DNA of 64,000 bases from Gaiellasilicea sp963705515 (GTDB lineage Bacteria; Actinomycetota; Thermoleophilia; Gaiellales; Gaiellaceae). Within the stretch, counting starts at the first letter, position 1. The number at the start of each line of letters is the position of its first letter. The notes beneath the pieces were generated by a model. It searched no databases. It had not been told where the DNA came from and worked only from the letters and a program-made list of their open reading frames with translations. The translations under genes were made by a program, and so were the position numbers. The stretch is from contig CAVPJV010000004.1 in the NCBI GenBank assembly GCA_963705515.1, forward strand, positions 1-64,000, written 5' to 3'. Of the stretch, positions 41,251 through 49,447 are shown piece by piece.

Positions 41251-42444
41251 GTGTTCCACGACCGCGCTCGCATCGAAGTCCTTGCCGGCCGCGGCGGCGA
41301 CGGAGGCCTGAGCTTCCGGCGCGAGAAGCACGTGCCCAAGGGTGGTCCCGACGGCGGTGACGGCGGCCGCGGCGGCGACGTCGTCCTGGTCGCCGACGAC
41401 AGCCTGCGCGACCTCTCCTCGTTCCGGGCGAAGATCAAGTTCAAGGCGGGCCGCGGCGAGCCGGGCCGCGGCGCCCGCAAGCACGGCGCCGACGGCGCCA
41501 CGATCGAGCTCGCCGTCCCGGTCGGGACGCAGGCGTACGGACCCGAGGGCGAGCTGATCGCGGACCTGGCGCGTCCGGAGGCGCGCGTCGTCCTCGCCCG
41601 CGGCGGCCAGGGCGGGCGCGGCAATGCACGCTTCGCGACTCCGGTCCGCCAGGCGCCGCGGTTCGCCGAGGTGGGGGAGCCGGCCGAGGAGGCAGAGCTG
41701 GAGCTGCGGCTGAAGCTCCTCGCCGACGCGGCGATGGCCGGCCTGCCGAACGCGGGCAAGTCGTCGCTTCTGCGCCGGCTCTCGAACGCAAAGCCGAAGG
41801 TCGCCGACTACCCGTTCACGACGCTGGCGCCGGTGCTCGGGACGGTCGAGTCCCCGGACGGCGCCCAGCTCACGGTCGCGGACATCCCGGGCCTGATCGA
41901 GGGGGCGAGCGAGGGGGTCGGCCTCGGCCACGAGTTCCTCGCGCACCTGGAGCGTGCCCGCCTGCTGCTGCACGTGATCGACGCGTCCGAGGAGGACGTC
42001 GAGGAGCGCTTCCGCACGATCGACACGGAGCTCTCGCTCTACGGCGCCGGCCTCGACGAGCGTCCGCAGGCGATCGTGCTGAACAAGATCGACCTGCTCC
42101 CGGAGCCGCCTCCGTTCCCGCTCGAGGACGAGCGGGTCGTCGGCGTCTTTCCGGTCTCCTGCGCCACCGGCGCCGGCATCGACGACCTGAAGCTCGCGCT
42201 CTTCCGGCTCTGTCCGGCCGCACCCGAGCCCATCTTCGAGGAGGCGCCGGAGCTGCCGGAGTTCCTCGAATACCGGCCGCAGCCGCCGGCCCGCAGGACG
42301 TACAGGATCTACCGCACCGACCGTGGCTTTCGGATCATCGGCGAGGCGCCGCAGGGCGACGAGCTCGAGGCGGTGCTCAAGGCCGCCGGCGCCCGCAAGG
42401 GCCAGGAGGTCGAGATCGGCGACGAGACGCTGGAATGGCAGTGA
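41251..42444 (+). CDS. obgE: GTPase Obg/CgtA
   Basis: 397 residues. The Gly-rich N-terminal Obg fold (RGGDGGLSFRREKHVPKGGPDGGDGGRGG...) is followed by the G domain: P-loop GLPNAGKSS, switch YPFTTLAPVLG, DIPGLIEGA, NKID, and SCATG. A C-terminal OCT domain follows (TYRIYRTDRGFRIIG...). Ribosome-assembly and stringent-response GTPase. Its end overlaps nadD. Confidence 0.97.
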   Translation: MFHDRARIEVLAGRGGDGGLSFRREKHVPKGGPDGGDGGRGGDVVLVADDSLRDLSSFRAKIKFKAGRGEPGRGARKHGADGATIELAVPVGTQAYGPEGELIADLARPEARVVLARGGQGGRGNARFATPVRQAPRFAEVGEPAEEAELELRLKLLADAAMAGLPNAGKSSLLRRLSNAKPKVADYPFTTLAPVLGTVESPDGAQLTVADIPGLIEGASEGVGLGHEFLAHLERARLLLHVIDASEEDVEERFRTIDTELSLYGAGLDERPQAIVLNKIDLLPEPPPFPLEDERVVGVFPVSCATGAGIDDLKLALFRLCPAAPEPIFEEAPELPEFLEYRPQPPARRTYRIYRTDRGFRIIGEAPQGDELEAVLKAAGARKGQEVEIGDETLEWQ

Positions 42445-42983
42445 TGCCGATAGTGGGCATCCTCGGCGGCCGCTTCGACCCGCCGCACCTCGGTCACTTG
42501 GCGCTTGCGGAGGCGGCCGTGGCGCGCTTCGGCATCGACGACCTTCACGTCACGGTCGTCGCCGACGCCGCGCACAAGCCCTCCGAAGCCCCCGTCGGGG
42601 ACAGGCTCGCCATGGCCGAGCTTGCCTTCTCCGAGCTCGATGCAACCGTCGAGCTGGAACCGCGCCGCTACACCGTCGACGCGCTCGAGGCTGCCGGCTA
42701 CGACGACCCGATCTTCCTGGTCGGCGCCGACCAGCTGGCCGCCTTTCCGACCTGGAAGAACCCGGACCGGGTGCTGGAGCTGGCGCGGCTCGGGGTCGCC
42801 ACGCGCCCGGGTTACGCGCCGGCGACCGCCTCGCCACGCATTCAGATCTTCGAGCTGGAGCCGCATCCGGTTTCCTCGTCCGAGATCCGCCGCCGCGCGC
42901 TGGCGGGCGAGACGCTCGACGGCCTCGTCGCTCCCGCCGTCGCCCGGTACATCGAGGAGCACGGGCTTTACAGGCGCGCTTGA
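42435..42983 (+). CDS. nadD: Nicotinate-nucleotide adenylyltransferase
   Basis: 182 residues. GGRFDPPHLGHL is the GxFDPxHxGH nucleotidyltransferase motif, GADQLAAFPTWKN the substrate region and SSSEIRRRA the ISSTxIR-type motif. Converts nicotinate mononucleotide to deamido-NAD. ATG 42435 overlaps obgE by 10 bases; GTG 42441 and ATG 42444 are alternative starts. Confidence 0.93.
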   Translation: MAVMPIVGILGGRFDPPHLGHLALAEAAVARFGIDDLHVTVVADAAHKPSEAPVGDRLAMAELAFSELDATVELEPRRYTVDALEAAGYDDPIFLVGADQLAAFPTWKNPDRVLELARLGVATRPGYAPATASPRIQIFELEPHPVSSSEIRRRALAGETLDGLVAPAVARYIEEHGLYRRA

Positions 42984-43000
42984 CGTCCGGGTTTCGCGGC

Positions 43001-43006
43001 TACACT
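43001..43006 (+). promoter_or_regulatory. -10 element of rsfS
   Basis: TACACT, 7 bases before CTG 43014. TTGACG at 42980-42985 could be a -35, with a short 15-base spacer. Confidence 0.5.
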
Positions 43007-43013
43007 GAGAGCT

Positions 43014-43370
43014 CTGACTTCGCTCGAACAAGCACGCCGGATCGCCGCTCTCGCGAGCGAGAAGCTGGCAGAAGACGTCGTCATTCTCGACATGAGGCCC
43101 GTGTGCGTCTACACGGACTTCTTCGTGCTCGCGACCGGCCGAAACGCCCGCCAGACGAAGGCGATCTTCGACGAGGTGCACGGACAGCTGAAGGCGGATG
43201 GCAAGATTCTCCCGCGCGCGGTCGACGGCGCGACCGAGGCGGAGTGGATCATCGCCGACTACCTCGACGTCGTCCTGCACATCTTCACCCCCGAGACGCG
43301 CGCCTTCTATCGGCTCGAGGACCTCTGGGGCGACGTCCCTGCGGTCGACGTCGAAGCCGCGACGGCCTAG
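43014..43370 (+). CDS. rsfS: Ribosomal silencing factor RsfS, probable CTG start
   Basis: 118 residues if translation begins at CTG 43014 (LTSLEQARRIAALASEKLAEDVVILDMR). The RsfS core follows: YTDFFVLATGRNARQTKAI, GATEAEWIIADYLDVVLHIFTPETRAFYRLEDLW. Starting at the first ATG (43092) would remove about 26 residues including the conserved first helix. No ATG, GTG or TTG exists in frame between 42984 and 43092. The upstream -10 spacing matches other leaderless genes here. RsfS binds L14 and blocks subunit joining. Confidence 0.9.
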   Translation: MTSLEQARRIAALASEKLAEDVVILDMRPVCVYTDFFVLATGRNARQTKAIFDEVHGQLKADGKILPRAVDGATEAEWIIADYLDVVLHIFTPETRAFYRLEDLWGDVPAVDVEAATA

Positions 43371-43371
43371 C

Positions 43372-43377
43372 TACAAT
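43372..43377 (+). promoter_or_regulatory. -10 element of tRNA-Ala
   Basis: TACAAT, 12 bases before the first base of tRNA-Ala. Confidence 0.45.
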
Positions 43378-43389
43378 CTCCGAGACCCA

Positions 43390-43462
43390 GGGGCCATAGC
43401 TCAGCTGGGAGAGCGTCTGGCTGGCAGCCAGAAGGTCGCCGGTTCGAGCCCGGCTGGCTCCA
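43390..43462 (+). tRNA. tRNA-Ala (GGC)
   Basis: 73 bases. Acceptor GGGGCCA/TGGCTCC with the G3-U70 alanine identity pair, anticodon stem TCTGG/CCAGA, loop CTGGCAG (anticodon GGC), T-arm GGTTCGAGCCC. Confidence 0.97.
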
Positions 43463-43780
43463 TCGGTTCAAACGTGCGCCGCTTTGTACGAGGCAAAGGG
43501 TCACGTATGAACCGCACACCTCAGAGACGGTTCCTGGCCGTCGGCGTCCGGCCGGCCCGTCCCGGGAACGCGTCTGGACCGTGAGAATCCGGCGGCTGCC
43601 GAGCATGCCCACGCTGCCCGGCTCTCCGGGTCTGTGCGTTCAGCGCTCACTCCAGATCGCGCCGGCCGGCACCGGACGCGGTTCCAGGGTTGCCGCGTCG
43701 AGAACCGAAGCCGTCGCGCTCAACAGACGTAGGCGCGACATCCTCGACGTGCAACGGAGTCGGACACCGCTTCTGTGTCT
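43463..43780. other. Intergenic region, no gene recognised
   Basis: 318 bases between tRNA-Ala and the convergent DUF1996 gene. Short open frames lack ribosome sites and recognisable protein character; no strong hairpin seen. Base composition is slightly less GC-rich than the core genes, fitting the start of an accessory stretch. Confidence 0.5.
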
Positions 43781-44899
43781 CTAGCCGGAACTCTTGGGCG
43801 TGCATATCCGCGGGCGCGAACGGTAAAAGGCGACGGTTCCGTTGCTGCCGATCGCCTTGACGTTGAGGAGATCACACGGGTTGACGCTTGCATCACGGAA
43901 CGTGATGACGAAGGCAGCGACCGCATTCGCCCGGACATGCTCGGTGTGCTGCCCATTCAGCGTCAGCGTGACGCGCTCGCGCGGAACGAAGTTGATCCCC
44001 CAGATGGTCAGCGGCTTCAGCGACCGAAGCTGGAGAGTGGGTGGTCTGCACAACTTGTGGACGTAGTTGTTGAGGCAGCCGTCCACGAGCTCGCGGAGCG
44101 CCTCCGGGTCCCAGGCGTTGATGAAGTCGGCGTGCCCGCTGTACAGGCCGCCGGACGAGAGCCATAGGCCCTTGCCGCCGCGGATGGGGTAGCTGAACAG
44201 CGTCGCGAGCGCCGGTACCGGGACGGGATGGCTGGCTGGACACCTCCCCTTCCACATGTAGGCCATGTGGCTCTTGTGGTTAGGGCTATCGAGATGTCGG
44301 CCATCCCAGCACTGAGGGAAGACAATGTTGAGATGGAGGGATTCACCGCGGGGGCAGGTGAGTATGTGCGCCGAGTGCGGGACGGGCGAAAGGAAGCCGC
44401 AATCCCAGAACGTCACGCGCATGCGCTGCGGACTTGTCGCTCCCGAGTCTCCGGCGATCATGCGCAGACCGTTTGGGAAGGGGTGGACCGGTGCGAGGGT
44501 GAAGCGTCGGTAGTAGACCGTCGCCAGGGTCGGCAGGATCAGCTTCGATCCCTGGTACAGAGCGGGAGCCCAGTACGCGGACCGGTCGGCAGTACGCGCG
44601 CACGTTGTTCCGCCCAAGCGCAACGATGCGTAGGTCGAGAAAGCATTCGTCGTCCGGTTTCCGACGAACGTGTGGAAATGGGAGGCGTCCGGCTTGCCGG
44701 GGAAAACGATGGGGTCGGCCGGAGCCGCGTGGGTGAAGCGGCAGTTGTCGATGAACTCCACACCGAGGAGGTCTTTGAGCGACGCAGGAGGACGTCTCTC
44801 TGGATTCAGCGACTTTCCGCCCGCGGACGCTCCAGCACTCGCAAGGGCGGCGAGGGCAAATCCGAGGATGCCAATGCCGATAAGTGTGTGTCTTCTCAC
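43781..44899 (-). CDS. Secreted DUF1996 protein
   Basis: 372 residues from GTG 44899, preceded by AGGGAG 8-9 bases upstream. Signal peptide RRHTLIGIGILGFALAALASAGASA. The DUF1996 core is clear: DPIVFPGKPDASHFHTFVG, HPFPNGLRMIAGD, FWDCGF, FPQCWDGRHLDSPNHKSHMAY, and SSGGLYSGHADFINAWD. DUF1996 is common in fungi and some actinobacteria; many His and Cys residues suggest a metal or disulfide-stabilised extracellular domain. A further beta-rich C-terminal domain of about 80 residues follows. Function unknown. Confidence 0.85.
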   Translation of the reverse strand: MRRHTLIGIGILGFALAALASAGASAGGKSLNPERRPPASLKDLLGVEFIDNCRFTHAAPADPIVFPGKPDASHFHTFVGNRTTNAFSTYASLRLGGTTCARTADRSAYWAPALYQGSKLILPTLATVYYRRFTLAPVHPFPNGLRMIAGDSGATSPQRMRVTFWDCGFLSPVPHSAHILTCPRGESLHLNIVFPQCWDGRHLDSPNHKSHMAYMWKGRCPASHPVPVPALATLFSYPIRGGKGLWLSSGGLYSGHADFINAWDPEALRELVDGCLNNYVHKLCRPPTLQLRSLKPLTIWGINFVPRERVTLTLNGQHTEHVRANAVAAFVITFRDASVNPCDLLNVKAIGSNGTVAFYRSRPRICTPKSSG

Positions 44900-45060
44900 G
44901 GCGTGGTTCTCCCTTCGTGGTGCCAAGAACACTCATCATGGGTGGATTCAGCTGGTCGTCGCAACCTCGAGGTGTGAGTTGGGGACGATGCGGGAGCGGC
45001 AGTGGGAGGTTCAGCTGTATCGGGGCCAGGTGCCTTCGCCGGCGCGGCCTGGCCACATCG

Positions 45061-46923
45061 TCAGTGGCGCGCGGCGATCTGCGCGCGCCCGATCGAGTCG
45101 TTGCCGTTGTTGGTGAACCAGAGCGCGCCGTCCCGCCCGAGCGCGATCCCCCTCGGGTCGCTGATGCTCGCGTTTCGGTAGGCGCTGATCTTGCCCGTGG
45201 TCGTGATCCGCCCGATCGAGTCGTTGTCACGGTCGGTGAACCAGAGAGCTCCATCCGGCCCGGGCACGATCCCGTACGGGAAGCTGACGCTCGCGTTCCG
45301 GTAGCTGCTGATCTTGCCGCCGGTCGTGATCCGCCCGATCGAATCGTTGCCGTTGTTGGTGAACCAGAGGGCGCCGTCTGGTCCCAGCACAATCCCCCAG
45401 GGGTCGCGGATGCTCGCGTTCCGGTAGGTGCTGATCTTGCCCGTGGTGGTAATCCGCCCGATCGAGTCCTTGAAGCTGTTGGTGAACCAGAGGGCGCCGT
45501 CCGGCCCCAGCACGATCCCCCTCGGGTCGAAGATGCTCGCGTCCCGGTAGGTGCTGATCTTGCCGGCGGTCGTGATCCGCCCGATCGAGTCGTTGTCGCG
45601 GTTGGTGAACCAAAGGGCGCCATCCGGCCCCAGCACAATCCCCCTCGGGAAGCTGATGCCCGCGTCCCGGTAGCTGCTGATCTTGCCGCCGGTCGTGATC
45701 CGCCCGATCGAGTCGTTGCCGCTGTTGGTGAACCAGAGGGCGCCGTCTGGCCCCAGCACAATCCCCCAGGGGTCGCGGATGCTCGCGCCCCGGTAGCTGC
45801 TGATCTTGCCGCCGGTCGTGATCCGCCCGATCGAGTCGTTGCCGCTGTTGGTGAACCAGAGGGCGCCATCCGGCCCGCGCGCGATCCCCTCCGGGTTGCT
45901 GATGCCCGCGTCCCGGTGCGTGCTGATCTTGCCGCCAGTTGTGATCCGCCCGATCGAGTCGTTGCCGCTGTTGGTGAACCAGAGGGCGCCATCGGGCCCG
46001 CGCGCGATCCCCCAGGGGTTGCTGATGCTCGCGCCCCGGTAGGTGCTGATCTTGCCGCCAGCCGTGATCCGCCCGATCGAGTCGGGCCTACCACCGCCGA
46101 CAAGCTCGTTGCCGCTGTTGGTGAACCAGAGGGCGCCGTCCGGCCCCAGCACGATCCCCCAGGGGTCGCTGATGCTCGCGCCCCGGTAGGTGCTGATCTT
46201 GCCCGTGGTGGTGATCCGCCCGATCGAGTCGTTGCCGCGGTTGGTGAACCAGAGCGCGCCGTCTGGCCCCAGCACGATCCCCCAGGGGTTGTTGATGCTC
46301 GCGCCCCGGTGGGTGCTGATCTTGCCGCGAGTCGTGATCCGCCCGATCGAGTCGTTGCCGCGGTTGGTGAACCAGAGCGCGCCGTCCGGCCCCAGCACGA
46401 TCCCCCATGGGGAGTTGATGCCCGCGCCCCGGCGGGTGCTGATCTTGCCGCCGGTCGTGATCCGCCCGATCGAGTCGTTGCCGCTGTTGGTGAACCAAAG
46501 GGCGCCGTCCGGCCCCAGCACGATTCCCCAGGGGTCGCGGATGCTCGCGTTCCGGTAGCTGCTGATCTTGCCGCCGGTCGTGATCCGCCCGATCGAGTCG
46601 TTGCCGCTGTTGGTGAACCAAAGGGCGCCATCCGGCCCGCGCGCGATCCCCTCCGGGAAGCTGATGCTCCTGTCCCGGTAGGTGCTGATCTTGCCGCCAG
46701 ATGTGATCCGCCCGATCGAGTCGTTGCCGCTGTTGGTGAACCAAAGGGCGCCGTCCGGCCCCAGCACGATCCCGAGCGCCCCTGACACGGGCGCACTGAA
46801 GTGCGTGATCGACACCGACGGCCTAGCCGCCCCACTCGACCCCGAACCAGCCAAAGCCCACGGCCCCGCTACCACACCCACACCGACCAGGATCAACGCA
46901 GTCAGAAGCACGATTCGGCGCAC
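45061..46923 (-). CDS. Secreted Vgb-like beta-propeller protein with 14 near-identical repeats
   Basis: 620 residues from GTG 46923, with GGAGG 7 bases upstream and a signal peptide (RRIVLLTALILVGVGVVAG). From residue 51 to the end it is 14 copies of a 41-residue unit, consensus GIVLGPDGALWFTNSGNDSIGRITTGGKIS plus an 11-residue linker. The unit matches the blade repeat of virginiamycin B lyase (streptogramin lyase) and NHL-type propellers. Copy 6 has an extra ELVGGGRP. Vgb has seven blades, so 14 units could make two propellers. The repeats are too uniform to preserve a single catalytic site, so enzymatic activity is doubtful. Confidence 0.85.
   Translation of the reverse strand: MRRIVLLTALILVGVGVVAGPWALAGSGSSGAARPSVSITHFSAPVSGALGIVLGPDGALWFTNSGNDSIGRITSGGKISTYRDRSISFPEGIARGPDGALWFTNSGNDSIGRITTGGKISSYRNASIRDPWGIVLGPDGALWFTNSGNDSIGRITTGGKISTRRGAGINSPWGIVLGPDGALWFTNRGNDSIGRITTRGKISTHRGASINNPWGIVLGPDGALWFTNRGNDSIGRITTTGKISTYRGASISDPWGIVLGPDGALWFTNSGNELVGGGRPDSIGRITAGGKISTYRGASISNPWGIARGPDGALWFTNSGNDSIGRITTGGKISTHRDAGISNPEGIARGPDGALWFTNSGNDSIGRITTGGKISSYRGASIRDPWGIVLGPDGALWFTNSGNDSIGRITTGGKISSYRDAGISFPRGIVLGPDGALWFTNRDNDSIGRITTAGKISTYRDASIFDPRGIVLGPDGALWFTNSFKDSIGRITTTGKISTYRNASIRDPWGIVLGPDGALWFTNNGNDSIGRITTGGKISSYRNASVSFPYGIVPGPDGALWFTDRDNDSIGRITTTGKISAYRNASISDPRGIALGRDGALWFTNNGNDSIGRAQIAARH
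45064..46773 (-). repeat. Tandem 123-base coding repeat (14 units)
   Basis: DNA-level tandem repeat inside the propeller gene; units differ at a few positions each, mostly in the linker codons. Copy number may vary by recombination and may be mis-assembled from short reads. Confidence 0.85.
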
Positions 46924-47093
46924 CACGGCTCCTCCCTTTGCCCGCCACCGACCGAGCACTCTCTTCCGCAGGTCGTCGACGAGATCCGCGTCTACGCCGG
47001 GTGACCGTCTGCGCCTGCGACATCGCCGGGAACATCGGTTCCCGGAGCGCAGTCGTCGCGGCCAAGAACTGAGCCGATGAACCGGACCGACGT

Positions 47094-47969
47094 TCACGGG
47101 CACGCCGCTCCTTGCGGGATCGAGCCGCGCGGGCGGAAGATCACCTGCCGTCCCGGGACACGCCCCTCCAAGATCGCGGCTCCGTGTTCCCAGAGGGCGT
47201 GCCCGTGTCTCTCGCGCGTTACCCAGCCGATGACAGGCTGCTTGAGGACGCCAGCGAGACCGAGGAGTACTTCGGCGCTGGCGTCGCGATTGCACGTCGC
47301 TCCGTTGAACTCCCTGTCTTCACCCGGGGAGACGCTCCAGACGACGGTCAGACGGGTCCCCGCCTCGACCAGGCGGGCGAGATGCTCGACAGTGACGCTC
47401 CGGGCCCGTAGTTCACCAACCGAGCCGCCGGTCTCAGCATCGATCTCGCGGGCAGTCTCGTGGTCGGGAGGAAGGGCGGCGCGACGCGCGACGAGATTCA
47501 GGTACGAGTCGATCACGATGAGCCGGTCCGGGTGGATCTCCGGATGGTGGGATGCGAGCGTGGCGATCCCGAAGCCCGAGTAGGAAACTCCGATCAGAAC
47601 GAGTTCGCCACCGACGCGCCGGTGGACCGCTTGGATCTTGGCGGCGAGACTCGCGAGGTAGCCCGGATCTCCCCAATCGAGATGGCGCTGCGAGCGCAGC
47701 CCGTACCCGACATAACCGTCCTTCACGTACCTGCTGCAGAGGAGCGTGTAGTGCGTGCGGCGCGCGAGCGCGCGAACCTGCTCGCAGTACGCCCAGCCTC
47801 CCGTCGTGACCATCAGCCCCCGCGGCTGCCGAACCTGATCGACCGTAAACGTCGCGGGAGCGACGCTCCGCGCCGGCATGTGTGTGGGAATCGTCCGAGC
47901 GGCGGCGTCGCCGTGCCCGGCGACCATGCCGGTCACGACCGTCGCCGCCAACGCGAGGAGGGTCTTCAA
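47094..47969 (-). CDS. Secreted alpha/beta hydrolase-like protein
   Basis: About 291 residues from TTG 47969, which puts a signal peptide first (LKTLLALAATVVTGMVAGHGDAAA). An alpha/beta hydrolase pattern follows: LVLIGVSYSGFG (nucleophile-elbow GxSxG with Ser), PDRLIVIDSY (possible acid) and RERHGHALWEHG (possible catalytic His). It looks like an exported esterase/lipase relative. The start is uncertain because no strong ribosome site is visible. Base composition differs somewhat from the core genes. Confidence 0.65.
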   Translation of the reverse strand: MKTLLALAATVVTGMVAGHGDAAARTIPTHMPARSVAPATFTVDQVRQPRGLMVTTGGWAYCEQVRALARRTHYTLLCSRYVKDGYVGYGLRSQRHLDWGDPGYLASLAAKIQAVHRRVGGELVLIGVSYSGFGIATLASHHPEIHPDRLIVIDSYLNLVARRAALPPDHETAREIDAETGGSVGELRARSVTVEHLARLVEAGTRLTVVWSVSPGEDREFNGATCNRDASAEVLLGLAGVLKQPVIGWVTRERHGHALWEHGAAILEGRVPGRQVIFRPRGSIPQGAACP

Positions 47970-48445
47970 CTCTTCTCGGTCAGGGGTTTGGCGGCGTTGC
48001 GAGCATCTTGCGACGACTGTAGCCGAGTGCCGCCGCCCGCCACAGTGCGCCAAGCTCGTTAGACGCCTAGGCTTACCCGTCGGAACCGAGGGGCATCGCC
48101 GCGCGAGCACGCAGAGAGTGTCCCCTTCGCCGACGACCACAGCGGCACACCGACGAGCCGCTCGGCGGCCACGTGAATCTCAACCGCTCGCATCGGCCGA
48201 CCGGCCTGCCCGACCACTCAGCCTGACCGTCCCGAGCACCGGGCTCGCCTTCGGTGGTGCAGGCAAGCTTGTCTTGGATTCATCGACGCCTTCGCCACCA
48301 GTCGGCCGTGCAACTCCGCGAGCCGGGCGAGCTCAACCTTGGCTCGAGGGTTCGAACGTGCCCCGTTGTCCTCCACTGCTCCGTCGCGCAAACCCCTGAA
48401 GGTCGCGGCTTCGCCGCTCCGACCTGCTGTGAGAGGGTCATGGAG
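47970..48445. other. Intergenic region between divergent genes, no gene recognised
   Basis: About 475 bases. Open frames here have atypical composition and no ribosome site. A GAGAGGG ribosome site at 48431-48437 belongs to the following oxidoreductase. Confidence 0.5.
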
Positions 48446-49447
48446 ATGGTGAACAGGCAGATCACGCTTGCCGCTCGCCCGGAAGGCTTTCCCAAGGAGT
48501 CGGATTTCGCGCTCGTCGAGGGTTACGTGCCGTCGCCGGGGGCGGGCGAGGTGCTCGTGCGCTCGCAGTGGCTCTCGCTCGACCCGTACATGCGCGGGCG
48601 GATGAGCACCGCGCGCTCGTACGCGAAGCCGACCGAGGTGGGGGAGCCGATGACCGGGCAGGCCGTGGGCGAGGTCGTCGAGAGCCAGGATCCGCGGTTC
48701 GCGCTGGGCGACCTCGTCGTCGGGCAGCTCGGCTGGCAGGACTACGCCGTCGTCCGCGGCGGCGCGCTCCGCAAGCTCGATCCGGACGTCGCGCCGCCGC
48801 AGACCGCCCTGCACGTCCTCGGCGCGACCGGCCTCACCGCCTACTTCGGCCTCTTCGACGTCGGTCAGGCCAAGCCGGGCGACACGGTCGTCGTCTCGGC
48901 GGCCTCCGGCGCCGTCGGCCAGATCGTCGGCCAGCTCGCGAAGATCGCCGGGTGCGGCCCGGTCGTCGGGCTCGCCGGGTCGGCCGAGAAGGTCGCCGAC
49001 CTCACCGGCCTCTACGGCTACGACGTCGGCATCGACTACAAGCGCGACGACGTCAACGCCCGGCTGAAGGAGGCGTGCCCGAACGGCGTCGACGTCTACT
49101 TCGACAACGTCGGCGGCGCCCTCTCCGAGACGGTCTTCCGGCGGCTCGCTCTCGGCGCCCGCGTCCCGGTCTGCGGGCAGGTCTCGCAGTACAACCTCGC
49201 CGAGCCGGAGCTCGCGCCGCGCAACCTCGGCTTCCTGATCGTCTTCCGCGCCCGGCTCGAAGGGTTCCTGATCTACGACTACGTCCACCGCTTCCCCGAG
49301 GGCCTCGCGCGTCTCGGCCGCTGGCTCGCGGAGGGAAAGCTGACCTACCGCGAGGACGTGACCGAGGGGCTCGAGAACGCTCCCGCCGCGTTCATGGGGA
49401 TGCTCCGCGGCGAGAACCGCGGCAAGACGCTCGTCCGGATCAGCTGA
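48446..49447 (+). CDS. NADP-dependent MDR oxidoreductase (PTGR/CurA-like)
   Basis: 333 residues from ATG 48446 (8 bases after GAGAGGG; ATG 48440 is an alternative). It belongs to the zinc-free medium-chain reductase group: SLDPYMRGRM at the N-terminus, GATGLTAYFGLFDVGQAKPGDTVVVSAASGAVGQIVGQLAK for the nucleotide loop, and VDVYFDNVGG. Members reduce alkenals, enones or curcumin with NADPH. No alcohol dehydrogenase zinc ligands. Convergent overlap of 8 bases with the DUF72 gene. Confidence 0.9.
   Translation: MVNRQITLAARPEGFPKESDFALVEGYVPSPGAGEVLVRSQWLSLDPYMRGRMSTARSYAKPTEVGEPMTGQAVGEVVESQDPRFALGDLVVGQLGWQDYAVVRGGALRKLDPDVAPPQTALHVLGATGLTAYFGLFDVGQAKPGDTVVVSAASGAVGQIVGQLAKIAGCGPVVGLAGSAEKVADLTGLYGYDVGIDYKRDDVNARLKEACPNGVDVYFDNVGGALSETVFRRLALGARVPVCGQVSQYNLAEPELAPRNLGFLIVFRARLEGFLIYDYVHRFPEGLARLGRWLAEGKLTYREDVTEGLENAPAAFMGMLRGENRGKTLVRIS

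Noticed and set aside
43092..43370. rsfS starting at ATG 43092
   Set aside because: It would lose the conserved N-terminal helix (about 26 residues), which is intact in frame upstream.
45064..46773. CRISPR-like array
   Set aside because: The 123-base unit is fully coding and in frame, with no short repeat and unique spacer structure.
44884..46785. A 633-codon frame antisense to the repeat propeller gene, itself repetitive
   Set aside because: Its periodicity is a direct consequence of the 123-base coding repeat; no ribosome site, no fold pattern, and the sense strand has a signal peptide and blade motifs.
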